Source: Cercospora beticola
Lineage: Eukaryota > Ascomycota > Dothideomycetes > Mycosphaerellales > Mycosphaerellaceae
DNA: 64,000 nt
Assembly (NCBI RefSeq): GCF_033473495.1
Contig: NC_088936.1
Span: 2,542,001-2,606,000, forward strand
Direction of reading: 5' to 3'
Shown here: piece by piece, positions 35,178 through 44,137 of the stretch
How the letters are laid out: each line of letters opens with the position of its first letter
Numbering within the stretch: position 1 is the first letter of the stretch
Notes under the pieces: model-generated
Database searches by the model: none
Told to the model about the DNA's origin: nothing
The model's input: the letters and a program-made list of their open reading frames with translations, nothing else
Position numbers and translations under genes: made by a program

Positions 35178-36987
35178 TTTTTCGTAGGTAGAAAAGCTCT
35201 CGTACTAGTACTCTAGTAGAAAAACTTCCTTATATCTTTATATCTTATAGTAAGCTCTATATAGCCTACTGCTTCTATAGTTTCTAGTTCTCCTTAGGAC
35301 AATTTACGTTATCTTAATAGTTTAGATTCTTTATAGTAGTTCTCCTTAGTTATTTCTTATATTATTAGTACTTAGAAGCCCGATTCTCTTACTTACTAGC
35401 TTAGAGACTTAATCCTATATATATAGTCTTAGTCTCTACGCTAGTATCTATATTAATCCTATATCTAACTCTTTCTTACTAGTTCCTAGAGTAGATATCT
35501 CTCTATATAAATCCTACTTAGATTTTAACTTTCCTTAGTACCTAGTTATATAACTTATATCTAGAGAAATTCTAGTTTTTATAGAATATCTAGAATAGTA
35601 GATATCTTTATAGGTAGCTCTAAGTATAGTATAGAGTTAGATAGCTTATATTAGATACTCTACTTTTAGACTTAAGGTTTCTAGAGAGCTCTAGAGTATA
35701 GAGACTAGTCTGCCTTAGAGTCTTCTATTTTAGATAAAAGGCTCCTAGTAGCTAATTATCCTAGTATCTATAGAAGTACTACTATTCCTTTCTTCTATTT
35801 CTACTATCTTTACTCTTTCTTATTAAAGCTTTCTTTTAGGTATACTTAGTTTCTTCTCTTTAGCCTATTTAGAGTCTAGGTTACTATTCTAGCCTCTAGA
35901 CCTATAGTAGTATTTACTATCTAGAAGAGCTATTCTATAGTCGAGTATTAGAATCTTATAGTAGTTATACTACGCTAGCGTTATCTTTATATTCTTAGAA
36001 GCTCTCTAATCTCTCTAGGTCGAAATTATAGACTTTTTTTTTTATCGCTTTCTTTCTACCTCTATAGATATCTAGCCGCTCTATACTTTGCTAGTATAGC
36101 TAAAGCTATCTATTTCTACCTACGACTACGTAGAGGTATATAATAGGACTTCGTAGGCTCTATATATATATATAATTTAAAGCGAATTATAGTTTTACTA
36201 GCTCGTAGCGAATCTATATAGCCTAGGCTACTATATAAGTATATAGTAATTACTAAAGAATAAAACTAAACTAACTTACTAGAAGAGTATAAAAACTACT
36301 AAAAAACTAGCTTAAGCTAACTAAATTATAAGAGACTCCGAGTCTACTATAACTATAACTCGAACTAATAACTATACCGATATTATACTAAACTATACTA
36401 ATTCGAACCTCTAAACTAATCCGAATCTATCTCGAACTAATTACTAATCTATACTAAATTACTAAACGAACTTACTAAATTAATTTAAGTTATATAAGCT
36501 ATAATAACTACGAAAACTATAAGTACTATACTATTACTAAATATCTTTTATTTATACTAAGAGCTCTATTCTATCTATCGAGTTTAGAGAATAGTAAACT
36601 AATATAGAAATAATAGTAATACTAATAAAACTTCTAGCTATAAATAAGAGATACTACTCGAGTTACTCTAATAATACTAGAGTAGTAGACTCTATAGTCT
36701 CTATACGAGTTTTAGTATTTTTAAGTAATTTATATAAGTAAGCTTAGAGATATACTTTTACTTATATAGACTATATTTTAATTAGTAGATTAGCTATTAT
36801 AAAGTAATAGATAAAGTTATTCCTTTTATTAGAATAGTAAAGTAAATAAATTTACTATATAAAGTTAGAGTTTCTTTTATTCTAAGATAGTAAGATTTAA
36901 TTAGCTAGCTATTTAATATTTACTAAAGAGATATATCGAGTTACGTAACTACCCTAACTACGTAATTCTTAGTAGAGAAGAGTTTTT
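35178..36987. other. Unassigned RIP-mutated sequence up to the boundary
   Basis: The first kilobase is purine-rich on the minus strand and gives peptide-like stretches there (for example around 35,250-35,900), so it may be a coding remnant. The rest is AT-rich without recognisable motifs. No terminal repeat was found. It ends at the hairpin that marks the change to unmutated DNA. Confidence 0.35.
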
Positions 36988-37014
36988 CATAATACGCTAG
37001 AAACGCGTATTATG
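36988..37014. repeat. Perfect 10-bp hairpin at the RIP boundary
   Basis: CATAATACGC (36988-36997) and GCGTATTATG (37005-37014) are exact inverted copies around a 7-base spacer TAGAAAC. CA and TG occur freely from this point rightward and hardly at all to the left. It may be the terminus of the last element or only a chance palindrome. Confidence 0.7.
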
Positions 37015-38326
37015 TAGCAATCAATCGAATAATTAAACATGGAAATCGCTCACCGCCATGCAGCGTAATGACACTGCATACGCGACAGCATGGCCAGCAC
37101 ATGCTGCGCGCTTGCACAGCACGCGGATGCAAACCACGCGAGATGTGGGGGCCAAAATGTAACATGTCGCCATTTCTCCGTGATTCTTTATGCAATACTC
37201 TTCTGCATGTGTGCACAGAATGCCAGCTCCGCCAGGTTTGCTTGCTTCTCAAGCGCCATTCATTCCATCTCTGAACCATGGATCATGCCCCCGAAATCCT
37301 TCGGGCCCGAATCCTGGTCGCTCGAGACCGAAAGTGTATTGACAGCCAGTGTGGCACAAAGCTCCACCCACACTTGCAGCCTACTATGCGCGTACCGAAC
37401 GGGAGTGCTGAAGCGCTCAGATCAACAGCACACAGGCACGCAGTGCGGATGATGGCGCTTTCACTAACAGGAATCTAGTTTTCTCCGCGGGCCGATGTCC
37501 GAAGCAGAAGCTGAGCTGGCATAAATTGGTGCATAGATTTGATAACAAGTCGTTACACTTCCAGGGTTGTGCAATCATAGATCGGTGACTTCGGCTATGT
37601 GAGTCTCCTTGTCAGCATCCGCCCGACACTAGCGCTCGGTACTATCGTCGGTGCCGTTCGTTCGTAGCTCGCATTTGAATTGCCTACCGAGTACCCAGCC
37701 CGCTGGAAGCGACGAAAAGAGGCTGCAAGAACGCAGCAATATCCGCGAACGGCATTGGGCTGCCGCGGCCGCATAATACTGCTTGTGATCAACATAACAT
37801 GTGCTCCCGCTCTTGCAGATTTTGTGATGAATGCGCGTCTGTGGACGCTGTGAGACACTGGCGCGAGTGGCATTGCCGCGGAAGGTTGCTTCAATCCAGG
37901 ATATCATAGGTTGTGGCATGCATCGGTTGAACACTTGCGACGTGGTGATGGGTGGCGCTTTAAGGAAGGTGGTACTGAAGCGGCACCGGGAAGTTCGACA
38001 CGAGAGAGATGCCGCGCGTATCAACGGTGCCAACTACACATGAGATGACACAGTCCAGCTTGTTGTCACGGTTGTGTAGTTTCTAGTGCCTCAGTGCTCT
38101 ATATCGCTACCGGCCCAGTGGAGCTTATCGCAGGCGTAGAGTGAGAAGCACCGAAGTAGTGTCGCGGCATTAGGATATTACGCAATATCAAGAACTTCGC
38201 GTTGCTTTGTGTGAGGTGACATTGACACGCGGGACTTATGGGCCAGAGGGCGATTCCAACGCTACATTCCTTGTTGACATAGGTGAATGCAGCCATTTCA
38301 AATTTGAAGAGCGCACAGAACCATGA
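37015..38326. other. Gene-poor stretch beside the RIP block
   Basis: Normal-composition DNA with only short ORFs in all frames. Apart from the doubtful minus-strand ORF at 37629-38033 I see no supported gene, RNA or repeat. It includes the region downstream of the methyltransferase gene. Confidence 0.5.
37629..38033 (-). CDS. Doubtful ORF with mitochondrial-presequence-like N-terminus
   Basis: A 134-codon ORF. Its first 25 residues are rich in Arg, Ser and Ala without acidic residues (MAPLIRAASLSCRTSRCRF), as in mitochondrial targeting peptides. The next part (MPQPMISWIEATF, RASVSQRPQTRIHH) looks like real protein, while the part after about residue 75 is Ser/Arg-rich and unlike it. The true gene may be spliced or be a decayed copy, since it lies 0.6 kb from the RIP block. 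I do not recognise the family. Confidence 0.35.
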   Translation of the reverse strand: MAPLIRAASLSCRTSRCRFSTTFLKAPPITTSQVFNRCMPQPMISWIEATFRGNATRASVSQRPQTRIHHKICKSGSTCYVDHKQYYAAAAAQCRSRILLRSCSLFSSLPAGWVLGRQFKCELRTNGTDDSTER

Positions 38327-39108
38327 TCAATCATGGCGCCAGTTCCAGGTTTCGCACTCAAAATTGGCATAGCATCTGAACTCGTTGCTAAGACCTTTGC
38401 TGTGCTCTGGCTCGAACGTAGTCGTCTTCACGCCAATTTTCGCGTAAAGTCGAAGTATGTTGGACTCCATTCTCTCTCCGGTGCAGGATATGAAGCGCAG
38501 CGTTTGCTGTGGATCATCAGACCAGCTCTTTGCTAGGTACCGAGCAGTGAGTGCGGTCTTGGTCTGGCAATCCGCAGACAGGAAAGGAGGATCGCAAATG
38601 ATGCGATCGAACTTTCCCTTCAGAGTCGGCGGAACGCGGAGAGGATGCTGAAAGTCGTAGAACTCGAAGTCCGAACCTACCACCTCAAAACGTCTGTCAT
38701 ACTCGAGCAGACATAGCTGCGGCCGGGGGGCTGTCTCGTCATCGGCAAGGATGTTCCGCAGCGCAACATAGACGCTGGGGGCGGACACGATAGCGATCGC
38801 AGAAGAGTCGGTGGCGTCTTTCAACAGCTGTCGTGCAAGCACTTCCGCAGTGTGGTCGGTGTACCAGAACTGACTCGCGTTCCAGTCCTCGCCAAACAAA
38901 TTCATGGTGAGCTTGCCCGAGCCATTCGCAAAATCGTCCTCCGCCTTGGTCTTCAGATCCTCGAATTCTTTGGCTTTGGCATCGCGTTCACTATGGAACT
39001 CTGCTAGGGCCGCGAGAGTGTCGGCGGAGAGTTGACTGGGCGTGTGATGAGTGGTTTTTCTTCGGCGAACCCACAATGAACGGCGTACGGTATGTCATCA
39101 TCGTCCAT
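38327..39108 (-). CDS. EFM5: eEF1A N6-lysine methyltransferase, EFM5/EEF1AKMT1 family
   Basis: Exons complement(38327..39035, 39089..39108), 242 residues. Exon 1 has only 20 bases and encodes MDDDDIP; a 53-bp GTACGC...CAG intron joins it to QLSADTLAALAEF. The family starts with just this kind of acidic segment followed by LS..ALAALxEF, which favours this start over the longer unspliced ORF. The protein belongs to the seven-beta-strand methyltransferases that modify translation elongation factor 1A with S-adenosylmethionine in the cytoplasm. The catalytic motif DPPF is at residues 155-158, after FDRIIC, and the N-terminal FGEDW...QFWY motif is present. Length is normal for the family. It is divergent from the BSD2-type gene, with about 360 bp between the starts. 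Confidence 0.9.
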
Positions 39109-39469
39109 GATGTCTCGAGTGATGCAGTTCGGTGACTTCTTCACTATCGTGCACTGACATGAGCGTGGCTTTGTGTTGGTCTTTGTTGTCGTGAATGATT
39201 CGGACTCATCTGACCACAACCAACAATGCCGTTGTTGGTTGCAAATTTAGGCGTGGCGTGACTGCGGCAGGCGCGATTTGGTTCCAGGCTCAGGCATCCT
39301 TGCATCGACGACTCCGCCTCATCTGTCACCTGTGCCAGCACCTATCTAATCTCCGCCGCCAACACTGCACGCTCCAAACACCGCCGACATCACTGCCAAC
39401 GCCGCCTGCGCCTCCGCTACGACACCTTTCCGCGGGCTGAGACCCTCCGACGATTCCACCGCGAGCACC

Positions 39470-40588
39470 ATGAGCTCACAGCGTTATGAGCGGGTACGTA
39501 AGCGCCCGGGCACTCGCCTCCCTGGTTTCCAGGCTGCCAACATGAATACAACTAACATGGCGTGTTTGCAGGTCGCCGGAACAGATGAAGACGACCATGT
39601 AGCATCGAATGCCCCCATCGCTCTCCCCGACTCCCCGCCACCATCTTTCCGATCGCGCAACTCATCCCGGCGAGCGTCAAGAGACAACCACTCGATCGAA
39701 GACGAGCGCGAACTAGATGACGCCTTTGGCGCACCTTCAGACGACGAGGATGACGATGACGACACACGCGACCGGAGGCGACTGATACTTGGGGACGAGG
39801 GGCCATCCGGACCAGCGCCGCCTACCAGAAGACCTGAAGCGCCACATCGAGAGGTCACCGAGATACCTTCGTACGTGCCCGCCGCCGCGCCCGGTTCGTC
39901 AAACGGACGGGTAGTGGGTGGCGGGCAGAACGACGGAGTGTGGGCAAACCTGAACGCAAAGCCACGGCCTGGAGATGACGTTGACGAGAAACCACCGACA
40001 TACGAACAGGCTGCGGCTGATGCGACACCGCCTTACTGGGAGACAACCGTTCTCTCGCCCTACAACATGACTGGCAATCCGGATGATGTGTTCATCGATG
40101 GATTATTAGTCGGCAGCATTTTCAGTTTCATCTGGAACGCACTCATCTCCATGTCCTTCCAGCTGATTGGCTTTTTGCTTACATATCTCTTACACACAAC
40201 ACATGCGGCGAAGAATGGATCAAGAGCTGGACTGGGCGTCACACTTGTACAGTATGGCTTTCAAATGCGATATGCGAGTACAATAGGCGGAGGAAACTCC
40301 GATCCTTCACCTGGTGCTCCTACAGATGGCGTACCCGACGATCCGAACTCGCACGATTTCGATCCTGGACAAGTCACGGGAGGCGATTCCGGCTCAGGCG
40401 GTAGCGGACTGAGCACGACAGATTGGCTTTCATATGTCTTGATGATTGTGGGATGGTTCATCCTCATTCGAGCCGTGAGCGATTTCCTCAAAGCCAGACG
40501 GCAGGAAGCCCTTGTGCGGTCTTCGCCAGACAGAGGGCTCGGTGTCGCAGTCGTGGCGGAAAACGAGACACCTGCGCAGGCCGTATGA
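39470..40588 (+). CDS. BSD2: BSD2/NDFIP-type adaptor of Rsp5/NEDD4 ubiquitin ligase
   Basis: Exons 39470..39493 and 39572..40588, 346 residues. The 78-bp intron (GTACGTAAG, branch CTAAC, TTGCAG) is in frame, so an unspliced ORF also exists, but MSSQRYERV-AGTDEDD is the family-like start. The family recruits the HECT ligase Rsp5 to membrane cargo, mainly at Golgi and endosomes, and in yeast controls metal transporters. A PPTY motif for WW-domain binding lies at residues 149-152 after a long acidic, disordered N-terminus. Three hydrophobic segments follow: two close together at about 184-218 and one at about 297-318, separated by a Gly/Ser-rich linker. The tail is short. The gene converges on the NUP42-type gene with 480 bp between stops. 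Confidence 0.85.
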   Translation: MSSQRYERVRKRPGTRLPGFQAANMNTTNMACLQVAGTDEDDHVASNAPIALPDSPPPSFRSRNSSRRASRDNHSIEDERELDDAFGAPSDDEDDDDDTRDRRRLILGDEGPSGPAPPTRRPEAPHREVTEIPSYVPAAAPGSSNGRVVGGGQNDGVWANLNAKPRPGDDVDEKPPTYEQAAADATPPYWETTVLSPYNMTGNPDDVFIDGLLVGSIFSFIWNALISMSFQLIGFLLTYLLHTTHAAKNGSRAGLGVTLVQYGFQMRYASTIGGGNSDPSPGAPTDGVPDDPNSHDFDPGQVTGGDSGSGGSGLSTTDWLSYVLMIVGWFILIRAVSDFLKARRQEALVRSSPDRGLGVAVVAENETPAQAV

Positions 40589-41068
40589 GTGGACAGTTTT
40601 AATTATTGTAGCGAGCGAGTCTTTTCATTTTTGGAGTACACACTCTACGAGTTACGCATGGAGTTTACTAGCATGGGAGAGAAGTACCTGCTTAGGATTG
40701 TAACACGCTAATACGCGCCTTACCTCTGCACCGACATGTTTCAATCGTGTGCCTCTTCTTACATTCGAAGTGAATTATAGCACGGTGCCTCGAACTCACT
40801 CGTGTCCTGTATTGTTCTGTTCAACAGAGATCTAATCACTGGTGCTGATGCGCTACCCTCGTCGAGATTCCGATCAATTGTTCGCCTTACTCTATTGTGC
40901 CATGGCATGTCTGCTGTCGCCTGCTCAGCTCGGTGCTGGCCATATCTCTGTGATATATTACGCTGTGACCCTCTACTACATTCGCGCAGGCTGTCGATAG
41001 CCTGAGACCACCCACTGTGTCGCCGCCACTAATTTAGAGGAACGGGAGAATCAATCTCGCTATGCCTT
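40589..41068. other. Intergenic region between convergent genes
   Basis: The 480 bp between two convergent stop codons probably contain both 3' untranslated regions. Only shadow ORFs are present; I see no RNA gene or repeat. Confidence 0.6.
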
Positions 41069-43047
41069 TCATATCTCGAAAGCGCACCACTCTCTCTTTG
41101 GCGGAATCTCGGGCATGATAATTGCTCCGTCTTTGGCAAACGTTCCACTCTGCGAAACCCACTCATACACCTCTTTCAACTTCGGTCCTATGCTCGGATC
41201 CTCGTAGACCGGAGCGGGAGCTTGGGTCATGGCATTCAACTTTTCTGAAATCTCAGGAGGACCATACGGGAACCAAATTCGCTCGATACCTCTGCCATCT
41301 GGCTTTGACTGATCAGCGACTGGATAGCCTGGAGTGTCATTCTTCGGGTCTCTGACGACGCAATGGCCTTTCCATGTTGCGGGTAAGTTCTGTGTTTGGG
41401 TGCCGGGTGCGAGATTGTTGGCACCAAAGGTCGCAGTCCCCGGTGGTTCGGCTGGTGCGGGCGGTTTCGCGGCGAATGGGTTGGGTCTCACCAGATTCGA
41501 TTGCTGTTGGGTTGCTGAGGTCGCAAATGGCGATGGACGATTGGCACCGAACGCTGAAGGTGCACCAAATCCGACTCCCGATGTCTGAGCTGGCTGAGCG
41601 CCGCCAAAAGGCGTGTTGTTTGTTTGAGCTGCGGGCGGCTGGCTGCCGAATGGAGCGTTGTTTGTTTGAGCTGGAGCTGGCTGGCTACCGAACCCGCCAG
41701 TAGGTTGCGCTGTTGAGCCAAAGGGAGCAGAGTTGTTTGCTTGCGCGTTCGCCGGTGCGAAAGGGCTTGGAGTAGGTCTTGCTGCGGCTGCACCGAAGCC
41801 AGTAGATCCAAAAGCCGGTTGTGCACCGAATCCACCTCCTGCAGTTGGTTGCTGAGCGCCACCAAACGGATTCGGCTTTGCTCCGAGTGTAGAAGGAGCG
41901 CCAAAGCCGCCAGCAGTTGACGCACTTGGTTGCGCGCCGAACGGGCTTGGTCTTGAGCCCAGCGCTGAAGGAGCGCCGAAGCCCGTGCTGGGTGCCGCAC
42001 TTGTACTGGCACTGAACGGCGAGGGTTTTGCTCCTAGCGCTGATGGTGCGCCAAATCCTCCTCCGGCAGGCGCTGATGGTGCACCGAACGTAGGCTGAGA
42101 AGACGCTCCAAAAGTCGGTCTCGAGGGGGCTCCAAAGCCACCTGAAGGCTGGGAAGCGGCGCCGAACCCGCCAGATGCTGTATTCGAGTTCGTCCCAAAC
42201 CCGCCAGATGGCGCGCTCGTGTTCTGTCCTATCCTCAAGGGCCACGTTCCCGGTGCTGGTTTGATGACATTGTCGTTGCGATTCGGCTGTGATTCATCTG
42301 CCGCGTATCTCTTTGCATCTTCGGTGTTGGCAAGGATATTTTGCACCTTGCTGTTCATCAATTGCTCCAACTGCGCATATTGCGCTTCCTGCGCTGGCTA
42401 TCAGTACGCGAGCTTCAAGCCTCAAGAAGCGAGAGACTAACAAATTGTGGCAATGTGCCAGTTGATTGCGCGAGATACGCCTGTACTCGAAGTTCCTCGG
42501 GACTAAGCTCCAGCGGCCCTTCTATCAGCTGCTTGGGAGCACCTCTCCCAGGACCATAAGCACCGAATGGGTATGCTGGTCGCTCGCCCTCTTTCTTGTC
42601 TCGCACATAGGTGACGTCGTTCCTGATGTCGTCCGTGACTAGATGGTATGGATTGTCATCTACTGCGATGCCGTTAGCTCCTTCGTCTTGACTGTGTGCA
42701 AGTCCTCGATTGCGCTACCCAGGCAGGCAGCTGTACGGCGTGGCACACTCTTCTCCATCTTGATCACAAAGCTGCGGGGTAATGAACCGCTGATATCGAG
42801 TGCATGTAAACGAAGGTAGTCTCACCGTTACCTGATCGACCTCGCGAGCCAAAGCCGCCACTTCCTCCTTGATTGGAGAGGGGCGCAAAGCGATTGGATT
42901 GAGGCTGCTGGAACGAGTTCCTTCCAGGATGTTCATTGCGACAGCCGTCTAGTTTGGAAACTTAGCACATTCAGGGCGGGAAGCTGGCGACTTGCTCCTA
43001 CCTCCATATCTGCACCTCCCCTCTTGGTAGAACTTGCAGACCACCAT
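41069..43047 (-). CDS. NUP42: FG-repeat nucleoporin with CCCH zinc finger, NUP42/AMO1 family
   Basis: Exons complement(41069..42388, 42442..42662, 42826..42948, 43002..43047), 569 residues. Exon 1 (46 bases) and exon 2 together encode the CCCH finger C-x7-C-x5-C-x3-H at residues 4-22. Exon 3 carries the fungal signature with AYGPGRGAP and the LSPEELR helix. Exon 4 has a helical stretch (QYAQLEQLM), then many GFG/PFG repeats in a Ser/Ala/Pro/Gln-rich region, and ends with the conserved MPEIPPKREWCAFEI. The protein docks mRNA-export factors at the cytoplasmic face of the nuclear pore. The intron-2 donor is ambiguous by five bases (GTGAGA chosen over GTAACG). At 163 bp that intron is the least certain. 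The intron-3 donor GTTAGT is a minor variant. Confidence 0.87.
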
Positions 43048-43685
43048 CGCGGCCGCCACTACCTGAAGCCCAGCGTCCTGCTCACCATGCGCAGTAAGAG
43101 CTGGACTTCACTTGTCGCTGACAGGCAGCAATGCACAGGACTGCAGAGCGCGATAATTATCGCCGAATATGCGATGGAGATGATGCACAACGTCGAGGCC
43201 GAGATCTCGCGACAAACTTTAACCAGAACAAAGAACGCGTCTGGTTCACGCGTCACTCGTCAGCCTGCGAGCCCGCACTTGCGTTCACGGTGAATAGCTC
43301 CACTCGTTGGTGCAATACCAGATTGTCTCGTCACGACAACATTTTTTGGAGAGGGCCTGAGGTCCGCGTCGGCACAGCAGCCGAAAACCTTGTTTGCGCT
43401 TCCGCGATTCGTGTTGTCTTCGCGCTCTGTGCGCTCACGCTGCTTGTGCAAGACAAAAACATGGTCTCGCATAGTTCTGGCTGAATATGCTGCGGTCTGA
43501 CCAACGAATCCTGACCGGCACGTAGTGATATCTGCCTGGTCGCGAACGTGGCCTGCTTGCGACTGGCTCTCCTATTGCACGCGCAAACCTTCCGTCGCTA
43601 GCCACCGAGGCGTCTTCTGCCCGCAGCCTCGAAAACGACACTGCATCCTCCTCGACGACCTCGAGCATGAACACACATCCGCCTG
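43048..43685. promoter_or_regulatory. Shared upstream region of NUP42-type and small membrane genes
   Basis: These 638 bp separate two divergent starts and must hold both promoters. No clear TATA box or conserved operator was found. Short ORFs overlap on both strands but none has coding support. Confidence 0.45.
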
Positions 43686-44137
43686 ATGCACCCTGTCTCA
43701 GTCCTCACATTCGGCATCTTCTTAGCCGGATACATCACAGCTCGCTGGGATTTGGTCACACGCTTGTATGAGCTCGCCATCTTTGCTTGGGACCACGGAG
43801 TGATTGTAGGTCCAGCAGGCCCCGCTGGGCAAGATCGTGGCTAACGACCACCTGAACAGACACGTGCTGCCAAAGGCTTCGCTGTACTGTCCATTTTCTT
43901 CGTGCTGGTGCTCATCCCCATCGAGCGCATTGCCGCCAGAGAAGCCGAGCTTGTCAGTCTCCGAGGTGTGTGCACCGCGCGAAGACATCGATCTAATACG
44001 AAGCTTCAGCACCCTCGACCCCCGGAAGCCAGCATATCAGCGCGCGAACAGCTGAGACGCCGAGGATCCTTTTAGACTCTGCTTCGACACAAAGAGTGCC
44101 CGCAATGGGAGCATGCCCAGCCACAATCATGGGTTGA
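43686..44137 (+). CDS. Small membrane protein of unknown function
   Basis: The favoured model is exons 43686..43805, 43860..43965 and 44010..44137, 117 residues. Exon 1 encodes a hydrophobic segment (VSVLTFGIFLAGYIT) and WDLVTRLYELAIFAWDHGV. A 54-bp intron with CTAAC branch and CAG acceptor leads to a second hydrophobic segment (GFAVLSIFFVLVLIPIERIAA). So the protein likely spans a membrane twice with a short loop. The second intron (GTGTGT...CAG, 44 bp) is optional: without it the protein ends at 44075 with a basic tail. With it, the reading frame overlaps the GPI1 start in another frame. I do not recognise the family. Confidence 0.55.

Larger units (their letters stand above)
1..36987. repeat. 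RIP-saturated AT-rich transposon block
   Basis: The dinucleotides CA and TG are nearly absent and TA is very common on both strands. In the first 600 bases I count only five CA or TG in total (three CA, two TG), where dozens would be expected. This is the footprint of repeat-induced point mutation, which in ascomycetes converts CpA to TpA in duplicated DNA. ATG starts disappear and Gln and Trp codons become TAA/TAG, which explains why only three ORFs of 60 codons or more starting with ATG occur in 37 kb. Surviving CA is mostly in the context GCA (TGC on the other strand), then ACA/TGT. The block ends sharply at the hairpin at 36988-37014. Confidence 0.93.

Noticed and set aside
35178..36200. 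Transposase or DUF3435-type recombinase remnant on - strand
   Set aside because: Peptide-like stretches occur, but no catalytic motif could be placed.
1..36987. Centromere or telomere
   Set aside because: No telomere repeat is present, and AT-richness is fully explained by RIP-mutated transposons; centromere function cannot be judged from sequence.
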